Shown here piece by piece: positions 25,727 through 33,984 of a DNA stretch of 64,000 bases. Source of the DNA: Pannonibacter carbonis (GTDB taxonomy: Bacteria > Pseudomonadota > Alphaproteobacteria > Rhizobiales > Stappiaceae); NCBI RefSeq assembly GCF_003012935.1, contig NZ_PUDR01000011.1:62001-126000 (forward strand), written 5' to 3'. Positions within the stretch are counted from its first letter, which is position 1. The number at the start of each line of letters is the position of its first letter. The position numbers were made by a program, and so were the translations under genes. The notes beneath the pieces are model-generated. The model was not told where the DNA came from, searched no databases, and saw only the letters and a program-made list of their open reading frames with translations.

Positions 25727-26742
25727 TAAGGATCGCGATTGACCATGTAGGCTTCAAGATTGAAGCTGTCGGCGTTGTCCTTGGTGATGACAGCGAAGCC
25801 GTTGTCGACGAAGGGGATCTGGACCGGATTGTAGCCGGAGACCTTGTAGTCGTTGAACGGATCGAAGATTTCGTCATGCGCCGCCAGGAACACGGCCATG
25901 AAGCCCATGAAGCCTTGCATGCCCTGGTTCGGGTTCAGCGCCATGTGGATGTTGCCAGCCTTGATGTGGTCAAGGGTGGTCGGGGTGATGTCAGCGTGCA
26001 TCACCAGAACCTCGGCTTTGGCTTCGAGGATTGCGGCGACAGCGCCTTCGGCGGATCCGGCTTCCGGGATCCACATTGCCTTCAGGTTCGGGTTCGCCTG
26101 AAGGATGGCGGCCGTGGCGCGATAGGCCGCAGTACCATCCTGGTTGGTTGCCTGACGACCAACCAGCTTCATGTCCGGATACTTGGCGGTCATGTAGTCG
26201 ATGAAGGCAGTGACGCGCAGGTCATGGTTCGACTGGCCCGGGTTTTCCAGAACCGCGTACTCGCCCTTGCCGCCAACCTGCTTGACGATCTCGTCAGCTG
26301 CAAACTTGGCTTCGGCGACGTTGTCCGAGGTGATGTAGCCGGTGCGCTTGGACCTCGGAGAGTCTGCGGCGAAGGTCACGACGGCAGTGCCGGCCTCGAT
26401 GGCCGCGTTGATCGGCTCGATGAACGGATCAGCCTGCATCGGATGCAGCAGGATGCCGGCCGGCTTCGTCACGAGGTCCTGCTCGAAGGACGCAACCTGC
26501 TTGGTGATGTCGTACTCCGGCGTGCCGGAAAACGCGGTCTTGCAGCCGAAGGCCGCAGCAGCCTGCTTGAAGCCCTGGTAAACCGGCACCCAGTAGGGAT
26601 GCGAGGACACCATGACGTTCATCATGTAGGTCTCACCGTCCTTGCAGCGCAGCGTGTCGGCGGCAGATGCCGGAGCCTGAGCAGCCAGGATGGTGGAAAC
26701 GGCCAGCGACGCGACGGCCGCAGCAATCGAAACCCTCTTCAT
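25723..26742 (-). CDS. Periplasmic sugar/polyol-binding protein (RbsB family)
   Basis: The 339-residue protein has a Sec signal peptide (MKRVSIAAAVASLAVST..., cleaved after about APASA) and the type I periplasmic binding fold: MVSSHPYWVPVYQGFKQAA near the N-terminus and QDGTAAYRATAAILQANPNLKA in the second lobe. It binds the solute for the RbsA/RbsC-like importer. It is the first gene of the leftward polyol operon. Its 3' end is followed by two stem-loops, consistent with higher expression than the ATPase. Confidence 0.92.
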   Translation of the reverse strand: MKRVSIAAAVASLAVSTILAAQAPASAADTLRCKDGETYMMNVMVSSHPYWVPVYQGFKQAAAAFGCKTAFSGTPEYDITKQVASFEQDLVTKPAGILLHPMQADPFIEPINAAIEAGTAVVTFAADSPRSKRTGYITSDNVAEAKFAADEIVKQVGGKGEYAVLENPGQSNHDLRVTAFIDYMTAKYPDMKLVGRQATNQDGTAAYRATAAILQANPNLKAMWIPEAGSAEGAVAAILEAKAEVLVMHADITPTTLDHIKAGNIHMALNPNQGMQGFMGFMAVFLAAHDEIFDPFNDYKVSGYNPVQIPFVDNGFAVITKDNADSFNLEAYMVNRDPY

Positions 26743-27035
26743 ATGTTCCTCCCAAAGGCAAGCGGTCTCCTCACCGCCTGAAACCTGAAGCGAACCCTCC
26801 CCTCTCCGGGATATATTTCCAACCCCGCAAGAAAATTCGCAAGGCCAAACTAGGTCGAGGAAAAACTCGGATCAACAATATTCTGAAAAAATATCATGCG
26901 CTGAAATTTATTGCATGAACAGCCGAAAACTCGGTGAAACTCAGCAATTTCCGGGTGATTTGCCGGGAGCACGCGCAACCGGCGGGCGTCGGCAGCAGCC
27001 GGCGTGAAGGTGGAAGACGAATTTTCCATACGTCC
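26743..27035. other. AT-rich promoter region of the polyol operon
   Basis: No gene is seen. The part at 26820-26920 is much richer in A and T than its surroundings and lies directly upstream of the binding-protein gene. It holds CATGC (26895-26899) facing GCATG (26913-26917) across 13 bases, and ATATT/AATAT facing each other at about 26878-26894. These are candidate SorC operators and promoter sequence. The remaining bases up to the repeat at 27041 show nothing I can name. Confidence 0.4.
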
Positions 27036-27040
27036 CCACC

Positions 27041-27114
27041 GTCATCCTCGGCCTTGTGCCGAGGATCTACATCCATCGATGCGTGCAGATGGTCGGGACA
27101 AGCCCGACCATGAC
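27041..27114. repeat. REP-like palindromic element with two hairpins
   Basis: Hairpin one is ATCCTCGGC/GCCGAGGAT (27044-27066) with a CTTGT loop; hairpin two is ATGGTCGGG/CCCGACCAT (27089-27111) with an ACAAG loop. GTCAT and ATGAC flank the whole element in inverted orientation. This composite matches the intergenic palindromes widespread in alphaproteobacterial genomes. It lies between the polyol operon promoter and the end of the glutamine synthetase-like gene. Confidence 0.8.
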
Positions 27115-27200
27115 GAATGAGAGCTACGGAAGGCGTGTCATTGCCCTTCGAGCAGGCGGCAAACCCGCGACCCAGTCTGACAGCTCAGCAGTCGAGGCGA

Positions 27201-28643
27201 CTACACCCGTTCCAGATAGAGCTCGTAGTCGATGTCGGGGATTGTGCGGGCAACGCGCGCGTACTCGGCCGACTTGATGGCGGTGAAGGTGCGATGCAGA
27301 TCCTCACCCAGTGCCTCGCGCAGGAAAGGCGAGGCCCTGGCCGCCTCGATGGCCGAACGCCAGTCGCGCGGCATGGCGGCGGAGGAACTGTGCACCGTCG
27401 AGGACACGGTGTCATAGCCGTTGCCGGTGGTCTCCGGCCCCGGGTCGATCTGGTTGCGCAGGCCATGGCGGATGCCGGCCAGCACGACAGTAGCGACCAG
27501 ATACGGGTTGGCGTCGACGCCGGAGGGCCGGTGCTCGATTCGCCGGGCGGACGCCGCACCTGCCGGCACGCGCAGGGCGACCGAGCGGTTGTTGACGCCC
27601 CAGCTGGTGGAAACCGGCGCATAGGACTGGCTGGAGAAGCGGCGCCAGCTGTTGGCATGGGGCGCAAACACCAGCATCGCATCGGCCATGGTGGCGCGCA
27701 GGCCGCCGATGGCATGCAGCAGCCGCTCGCTCCATGCGCCTTCGGCTGTCTCGGCAAAGACATTGCGGCCCTGCCCGTCCGCCAGCGAGACATGGAAATG
27801 CATGCCCGATCCGGCCTTGTCGCCGAAGGGCTTGGCCATGAAACAGGCAATGATGCCGTGCCGCCGCGCTGCCAGGCGGACAATGCGCTTCAGCCGGATC
27901 AGGTCATCGGCCGCCTTCAGCACGTCGGTGCGGTAATGCAGGGTCAGCTCATACTGCCCCGGCGCATATTCGGAGATGACCGTCTCCGCCTTGATGCCGG
28001 CCTTGGCTGCGGCGGCATAGATCTCGGCAAACAGCGGCTCCATGCCGATCAGGGCGTCAACGGAATAGACCTCCGTGGCGCTGGCTGGCCGGCCATCCAG
28101 CACGGCCGCCGCCGGCTGGACCTTGCCGTCGGGCCCGCGCTCGCGCGCAAGCAGGAAAAATTCCAGCTCGAAGGCCCCGGCCGGATGCAGCCCTTCAGCC
28201 GCCAGCGCCTCGACCTGCGCCGCCAGCGCGTGGCGGGGATCGGAGGTCATCGGCTTGCCGTCGAGCGTGTAGAGCGACAGCAGCACCTCGCCGCGCGGCG
28301 GATTGGTGCCGGCAAGGGCGACCAGACTGCCGGGAACGGGCCAGGCCCGCATGTCGCCATCGCCCTGGTCCCAGACGAGGCCGGTCTCGTCCACGTCCTC
28401 GCCGCAGATGTCGAGACCGAGAATGGAGACCGGCAGGTGCCGGCCGGACTTGTAGATCGGCAGCAGCTCGTGCCGGCGGATGATCTTGCCCCGGCCGACG
28501 CCGTTGCAATCGGTCAGCACCAGATCGAAGGCCTCGATCTCCGGATGGGCAAAGAGGAAGGACTCGACCTCGGCCAGCGTCGCGCCGGACGGTGACGCGC
28601 CCTGAGAGGATGGGCCATGAGGGGAATGCGTGGGGGTGGTCAT
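27201..28643 (-). CDS. Glutamine synthetase-family ligase (PuuA/GlnA-like)
   Basis: The 480-residue protein has the GS beta-grasp N-terminus and catalytic domain: the metal-binding Glu in FELEFFL, the MAKPFGDKAGSGMHFHVSL segment with its conserved Gly-His and metal ligand, and the ATP-binding NNRSVALRVP and RRIEHRPSG. Within the superfamily it looks like gamma-glutamylpolyamine or gamma-glutamylamide synthetases, not the nitrogen-assimilating GlnA (no Tyr adenylylation region near the C-terminus). It overlaps the start region of nothing downstream but shares ATGA with the upstream aminotransferase stop, so both are one operon. Link to amine catabolism is inferred. Confidence 0.85.
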   Translation of the reverse strand: MTTPTHSPHGPSSQGASPSGATLAEVESFLFAHPEIEAFDLVLTDCNGVGRGKIIRRHELLPIYKSGRHLPVSILGLDICGEDVDETGLVWDQGDGDMRAWPVPGSLVALAGTNPPRGEVLLSLYTLDGKPMTSDPRHALAAQVEALAAEGLHPAGAFELEFFLLARERGPDGKVQPAAAVLDGRPASATEVYSVDALIGMEPLFAEIYAAAAKAGIKAETVISEYAPGQYELTLHYRTDVLKAADDLIRLKRIVRLAARRHGIIACFMAKPFGDKAGSGMHFHVSLADGQGRNVFAETAEGAWSERLLHAIGGLRATMADAMLVFAPHANSWRRFSSQSYAPVSTSWGVNNRSVALRVPAGAASARRIEHRPSGVDANPYLVATVVLAGIRHGLRNQIDPGPETTGNGYDTVSSTVHSSSAAMPRDWRSAIEAARASPFLREALGEDLHRTFTAIKSAEYARVARTIPDIDYELYLERV

Positions 28644-30013
28644 GCCATCATCTCTGCCGTGATCGCATCGAACGCGGCCACGAGCCGGTCGATCTGCGCG
28701 TCGGTGGTTGCCGGGCTGACCAGCATCATGTTGTGGAACGGCGCAATCAGGTAGCCGCGGTTGACGAGCGCCGAATGCAGCGCCTGTTCCAGCGCCGGCT
28801 TGTGCGCGGTGTAACTCTCGCTGCCATTGCGCAGCGGCGTTTCCTGGCAGATGAACTCCACCCGCGCGCCGACCCGCACCACATGCCAGGGCGCCCCGTG
28901 GCGCTGGATGGCATCGGCCAGACCGCTCGCCAGCCGCGCGGCACCAGCCTCCATGTGGGCATAGTTCGCGGCGGTCATCACCTCGGACAGCGTCGCCCGC
29001 ATGGCCGCGAACTGCAGCGGATTGGCCGAGAGCGTCGTGCCGATGCCCGAAAAGCCGGCCGGCCGCGCCGCGTCATAGGCGCGGTAGCGCGCGGCGACCG
29101 CCTCGCCCATGCCCCAGACGGCCGCCGGCAGGCCACCGGCAACCGGCTTGCCGAGGACGAAAAGATCGGGCTCCAGCCCGTGCGTGCGCGTGTAGCCGCC
29201 AAGGCCGGAGGAGACGGTGTGCGTCTCGTCGATGATGAGCAGCGCGCCATGCTTGCGCGTGAGCGCCCTGAGCCCCTCATGGAAACCCGGATCGGGCAGC
29301 ACCATGCAGGAATTGGTCATCACCGGCTCGGTGATGACGGCCGCCACATCCCCATGCGCCAGGGCGGCTTCCACCCCGGCGAGATCGTTGAACTCGGCAA
29401 CGCGGGACGTCACGCCGAGATCCACCACCTGGCCGACCAGCCCCGGGCGGGCGACGGTCTGGCCGTCCACCTCGCGCACCATCGCGTCATCGACGGCACC
29501 ATGGTAGCAGGCGGCGAAGAACAGGATCTTCGGCTTGCCGGTCACGGCGCGGGCCGCGCGCAGGGCAAAGCGGTTGGCATCCGAGGCAGTGGTGGCGATC
29601 TGCCAGACGAAGGGACCGAACATCTCGCGCAGGAGCCGGCCGACCTCCAGCGCATCCGGCGTCGGCAGCATGTAGGTGAGGCCCCGCGCCGCCTGCGCCG
29701 CGATGGCCTCGGCCACCGGCGCGGGCGAATGGCCAAACATCGAGCCGGTGTCGCCGAGGCAGAAGTCGTCGAGCGTGTTGCCGTCGATGTCGGTGATCAG
29801 CGCGCCTCGCGCCTCGGAAACCAGCATCGGGAAGGGCTGCGGCCAGTCACGCATCCACAGCATCGGCACGCCGCCAAGGAAGGCCTCGGCCCCCGAGGCA
29901 AGCGCTGCCATGGTCTTCGGCCGCCGGGCCGCAAACACCTCCGCCTCGCGCTGGCGGATTGCCTCGATACGCCCGGCGGGCACGCCGCCGATTACGTCTG
30001 CGGATGTCGTCAT
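28640..30013 (-). CDS. Class III aminotransferase (GSA-aminomutase-like)
   Basis: The 457-residue PLP enzyme has the fold-type I features of class III: the phosphate-binding GDTGSMFGHSP and SDANRFALRAAR, the Asp in LLIIDETHTV and the PLP Lys in LFVLGKPVAGG. It would transfer the amino group of an amine or omega-amino acid to a keto acid. It is the first gene of a two-gene operon with the PuuA-like ligase (4-base overlap). This pairing of ligase and transaminase suggests a route for amine nitrogen, but the substrate is unknown. Confidence 0.86.
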   Translation of the reverse strand: MTTSADVIGGVPAGRIEAIRQREAEVFAARRPKTMAALASGAEAFLGGVPMLWMRDWPQPFPMLVSEARGALITDIDGNTLDDFCLGDTGSMFGHSPAPVAEAIAAQAARGLTYMLPTPDALEVGRLLREMFGPFVWQIATTASDANRFALRAARAVTGKPKILFFAACYHGAVDDAMVREVDGQTVARPGLVGQVVDLGVTSRVAEFNDLAGVEAALAHGDVAAVITEPVMTNSCMVLPDPGFHEGLRALTRKHGALLIIDETHTVSSGLGGYTRTHGLEPDLFVLGKPVAGGLPAAVWGMGEAVAARYRAYDAARPAGFSGIGTTLSANPLQFAAMRATLSEVMTAANYAHMEAGAARLASGLADAIQRHGAPWHVVRVGARVEFICQETPLRNGSESYTAHKPALEQALHSALVNRGYLIAPFHNMMLVSPATTDAQIDRLVAAFDAITAEMMA

Positions 30014-30238
30014 GATGCCTCTGGCACTGGCACGGTGGCATATGCCAGCGCGCCGTCATTTTCCTTGCCGCAAGCGAACAGCTGTGCGGCTGCGGCATTC
30101 AACAGGCAAACAGGCGGAGAGAAAAGGGGGCGCTTGCAAGGCGCAGTTTGTGCGAGAGACAAACGCATCGAAACGTTGCCGAACCACAACGCCTGGCGCC
30201 AGATCCGACACGGCGTGCCGACGTAGCGGCAGCTTCGC

Positions 30239-30268
30239 TTGACAGGCATCCAGACGGATCCGTAAAAA
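30239..30268 (+). promoter_or_regulatory. Promoter of the FecR-TPR-barrel/cyclase unit
   Basis: TTGACA at 30239-30244 and TAAAAA at 30263-30268 are separated by 18 bases, about 35 bases before the start codon. The -35 is consensus, while the -10 is weaker and runs into an A-tract. An AAGGGA follows at about 30282. Confidence 0.55.
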
Positions 30269-30300
30269 AAAATTAACTCCAAGGGACGGGCGGCAGTCGG

Positions 30301-33300
30301 ATGGCGAATCGACCGACATATGTTGCACTTGCGACGGCAACAGTGCTGGCATCCGGCATGCTCGCCCTTGGTCTGGCGCAGGCGGATGTCTTGAAACGTC
30401 CGACACCGGTGGCCGGGACCGTGATCGCCCGCAAGACCGGTGAGGAGGCCCGTTTCATCGAGGTGCCGTCCTGGCGGTCTGTCGACGTTTCGCAGGATCT
30501 GCTGCCGGGCGATGTGCTTCGCACCAACGCGCAGGGCCAGCTGGCTGTTCTCTTCGCCGACCGGACCCAGATGCGCATCGGCCGGAACACCGTCCTGGAA
30601 GTGAAGGCTGTCGGAGCTGCGGCCGACACCAAACTGGACCTCAAGGCAGGGACGATCTGGACGCGCGCCGAGCGCGGCGGACAAGGGCTGACCGTGGACG
30701 CCCCGGCCGCATCCGCGGCAATCCGGGGCACCGACTGGACCATGAGCGTCGATGCGAGTGGCCGGACCTCGATCATCGTTCTTGAGGGGGAGATCAACTT
30801 CTTCAACGGACAGGGATCGGTACAGGTGCGTGCGGGCGAAGCGGCTGCGGCCTCCATCGGCTCTGCTCCGACCAAGATTGTCATTGTCTCTCCCGATGAC
30901 CGCGAACAGATGCTGTTCCATCTTTCACTGCGCAACGGGTTCAACCTGTTGCGGCCGACGCCGCTCGCGGGGCCGGAGCTGCGTGCGGCCCGCGGCAGGC
31001 TGGAGAAGACGCCGCCGTCGACGACCGATGACCGGTTGCTGGCGGCCGAGATCGCGCTCTCAACACGCGGGCGTGCGGCGGCAAGACATGAGCTCGCGAG
31101 CGTCGCCGGGCAGCGGCTGAGCCGACGCGACCAGGCGCGAAGGGATCTTGTCGAAGGGCTGATCCTTGCAGGTGAAGGCGACCACACGACAGCAGCAACG
31201 CTGCTGCAACGCGCAGCGCCACATCTCGACGCGGACCGGAGGTCTGCCGCAACCTTCGGTGCCTATTTCGCGAGGGCACTGGCCGATCGCAGCCGCGTTG
31301 AAGCTATTCCGCGCGGGACAGGTGGACCTCAGGCCGTGCTGGCAAGGGCCTGGGCGGCGGGCTTTCTGGAGGACGTCCCGGCCGCAATCGCAGTGCTGCG
31401 CGATGGCGAGGCACGGTATCCGCATTCACCCCTGCTGCCGGCAGCGCGCGCACATCTGGCCTTGCTGCTGAATGACCGGGGGCAGATCGAGGAAGCGATC
31501 AGCAAGGCATTGGCGCTCGATCCGGACGATGGTCTCGCTCTGGAGGCCCGCGCCAACTATCGGTTTGCCATCAAGAGCGACATAGACGGAGCCTTGGCGG
31601 ACCTTACGCGGGTCACCGAACTGACCCCCGGCTCGACCTCCGCATGGAACCTTCTGGGGCTGGTGGAAAGTGCGCGTGATGCAAACCAGCGGGCCGAGGC
31701 AGCCCTGCTGAAAGCCATCGCACTCGATCCCGCAGATCCGGTGTCGCGAGCCAATCTTGCCTTTCTCTATCTTGAGCAGGACCGGACAGCCGAGGCGAAG
31801 GCCGAGATCGATGCTGCCCTCAACGCGGACCCGTCGTTCGACGTCGCCCTCGTCGCGCGTGGCCGATACAAACTGCAGACCGGCGATCTTGAGGGTGGCA
31901 TCCAGGATCTGCTGGCCGGCACAACGGCCAACCCGGGCTATGCCCAAGGTCTGTTGTTGCTGGCTGGAAGCTATTACGAGGCGGGCCAGCGTGAGCCTGC
32001 GGCCCAGGCACTTGAAAACAGCGAGCGGCTCGACCCGAATGATCCGGTAACGGCTGTCGCCGCAGCAACCATTGCAATCGACGCGCATGACAGCGATGCC
32101 GCCATCCGGCACGCGCAGGAAGCCTTGCGGCGGTTCAAGGCGCGCGGCGGGCGTTTTGCGGCGCCCAGCGCCAGCCCCGAGGCCGGTTCGCTGCTCAACA
32201 GCGCCTTTCGCCTGCAAGGATTGAACGCCTGGGGTCGCTACTACGGCGATGTGGTCTTCGATCCGTTCTCCGGCGGGGCGATCGTCGATCAGGTGCTGTC
32301 CGCCAGCCCCAATCCGTTTGCGGCCGACATCGACTACGGCTCGGATCAGGTGGATCCGAGCACCAACCGCTCCGGGTTTCCAGCCTTGTTTCAGGGGCTT
32401 ATGTTCTCACCCGAGATGCTGTCCGGCCGGTCGCGCAGCGCCAACCTGTTCCGGCGGCCGTTCCTCGAAGGCTCGGTAACCGGCGGTCTGATGAGTGGCT
32501 CTGAAGGCTGGACGGGTACGGGGGAAGTGCAGGCCTATTCTGACACGCCCATTCCAGTCAGCCTTTTCACCCAGATCAAGGGCATGGAATCGGAGGAGCC
32601 GCGACGCTTCTCCGACCCGGGCGGCGCGATAACCTCGGCGACCTTCCAGCTCGACAACAGGTCCATCAACAGCCTGACCTACCTGACAGCCCGACCGACC
32701 CCGTCTGACAGGCTGGTGGCCTATGCCAGCACGAACCACTCGCGGGAGGCCTTCGCCAATGCGATCACCCGGTTCAGTGACCCGGCTCTTGGCTTCGACC
32801 TTGCGACGTACGACCGGACGCTGAAAGGACGCGGCGCAGTCGGTGGCCTCGGCTGGAGCCGCGATCTGGGATATCGCAACACACTGAACGTCGCCGGATT
32901 CGCTTCGGACCAGAACCTGAAGAGCTCGGAGGTCGCAGCGCTTTTCGCGACGCCGTTCCCGATCGGCGTGCGCACGCTGGATGCCAGCACGACCATGCGC
33001 TCCTACACGGCAGCGCTGAACCATACCTGGGGGATCGGTGCGGTAACCTTGCGCAGTGGCCTTGAGGCGGGGCAGCTCGACCAGAGCCGCCGCGAAGACT
33101 CGCAGTTCGCGACGATCTTCTCTCCGCTGACCCGTACCATCGAGACGCGTGATGTCGGCGTCCGGTTTGCGCGTGCCTATGCTGATGTCCTCTACGATGT
33201 CTCGCCGAACCTGAAGCTGGAGGCTGGCGCTTTCGCCAGTTTCATGACCGGTGACCTGCAATTCAGTCGCTTTGAACCCCGCGCCGGACTGGCTTGGGCT

Positions 33301-33984
33301 CCAGTCGAGGGACAGTGGCTGCGTGCCGGCTATCTGCGCGAGACCTTCCACGCCGATGCGGGCAGTCTTGCACCCATCGGCATCGTCGGCCTCCAGGCCA
33401 ACCAGACCCCGCTCGATATCGGCGGCTATTCCGATACGATTGCAGCGCGCTGGGATGCTGAATGGACGAGCTGGATGTTCACCTCGATCGACTATCAGCA
33501 CCAGAAGCTGCACGACCTGTCGATCCCGGTTCCTGGATCGATCGTGCCACTCGACGCCGCCGATGGGCTTGGGGATGGCGAAGTTGACCGGGTCAGTGCA
33601 ACGGCGAACCTGCATCTCGGACACGGCTTTGGCCTTTTCGCCACTGGCGCCCGAAGCTTCAGCCGGAACACGACAACGGGCGCAAGCGGGCAGCTGCCCT
33701 TCATTCCCGACTGGAGCGGGCGTGCCGGCCTGACCTTTGTGCATCCCACCAATGTTCAGGCGACCGTATCGGCAACCTATATCGGTGAGCGCACCGGAAA
33801 TGCTGCCGGGACCAGGCTAGATCCTTATTGGACGCTGGATGCCTCCCTGTCCTGGCAGCCTTTCGACAAGCGCATCGCCCTGGAGGCCAACGCCTACAAC
33901 CTGCTGGACGAAACCTTCGAGGTCGCCCCCAGCGTCGCGGGATGGGGACGATCCTTTGTCGGCACCGTGAAAGTCCGGTTCTGA
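30301..33984 (+). CDS. FecR-domain, TPR and outer-membrane beta-barrel fusion protein
   Basis: The 1227-residue secreted protein starts with a signal peptide (residues 1-28). It continues with a FecR domain at about 60-150 (LPGDVLRTNAQGQLAVLF..., AIRGTDW), several tetratricopeptide repeats at about 255-610 (for example ALDPADPVSRANLAFLYLEQ), and a beta-rich C-terminal half of about 600 residues. That half ends in alternating polar/hydrophobic strands with a terminal Phe (VKVRF), as outer-membrane barrels do. No TonB box or plug domain is evident, so it is not an ordinary TonB receptor. The FecR part probably faces the periplasm. The cyclase start overlaps its stop (TGATG), so the two are translationally coupled. 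Function is unknown; sensing or export across the outer membrane are both possible. Confidence 0.85.
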   Translation: MANRPTYVALATATVLASGMLALGLAQADVLKRPTPVAGTVIARKTGEEARFIEVPSWRSVDVSQDLLPGDVLRTNAQGQLAVLFADRTQMRIGRNTVLEVKAVGAAADTKLDLKAGTIWTRAERGGQGLTVDAPAASAAIRGTDWTMSVDASGRTSIIVLEGEINFFNGQGSVQVRAGEAAAASIGSAPTKIVIVSPDDREQMLFHLSLRNGFNLLRPTPLAGPELRAARGRLEKTPPSTTDDRLLAAEIALSTRGRAAARHELASVAGQRLSRRDQARRDLVEGLILAGEGDHTTAATLLQRAAPHLDADRRSAATFGAYFARALADRSRVEAIPRGTGGPQAVLARAWAAGFLEDVPAAIAVLRDGEARYPHSPLLPAARAHLALLLNDRGQIEEAISKALALDPDDGLALEARANYRFAIKSDIDGALADLTRVTELTPGSTSAWNLLGLVESARDANQRAEAALLKAIALDPADPVSRANLAFLYLEQDRTAEAKAEIDAALNADPSFDVALVARGRYKLQTGDLEGGIQDLLAGTTANPGYAQGLLLLAGSYYEAGQREPAAQALENSERLDPNDPVTAVAAATIAIDAHDSDAAIRHAQEALRRFKARGGRFAAPSASPEAGSLLNSAFRLQGLNAWGRYYGDVVFDPFSGGAIVDQVLSASPNPFAADIDYGSDQVDPSTNRSGFPALFQGLMFSPEMLSGRSRSANLFRRPFLEGSVTGGLMSGSEGWTGTGEVQAYSDTPIPVSLFTQIKGMESEEPRRFSDPGGAITSATFQLDNRSINSLTYLTARPTPSDRLVAYASTNHSREAFANAITRFSDPALGFDLATYDRTLKGRGAVGGLGWSRDLGYRNTLNVAGFASDQNLKSSEVAALFATPFPIGVRTLDASTTMRSYTAALNHTWGIGAVTLRSGLEAGQLDQSRREDSQFATIFSPLTRTIETRDVGVRFARAYADVLYDVSPNLKLEAGAFASFMTGDLQFSRFEPRAGLAWAPVEGQWLRAGYLRETFHADAGSLAPIGIVGLQANQTPLDIGGYSDTIAARWDAEWTSWMFTSIDYQHQKLHDLSIPVPGSIVPLDAADGLGDGEVDRVSATANLHLGHGFGLFATGARSFSRNTTTGASGQLPFIPDWSGRAGLTFVHPTNVQATVSATYIGERTGNAAGTRLDPYWTLDASLSWQPFDKRIALEANAYNLLDETFEVAPSVAGWGRSFVGTVKVRF

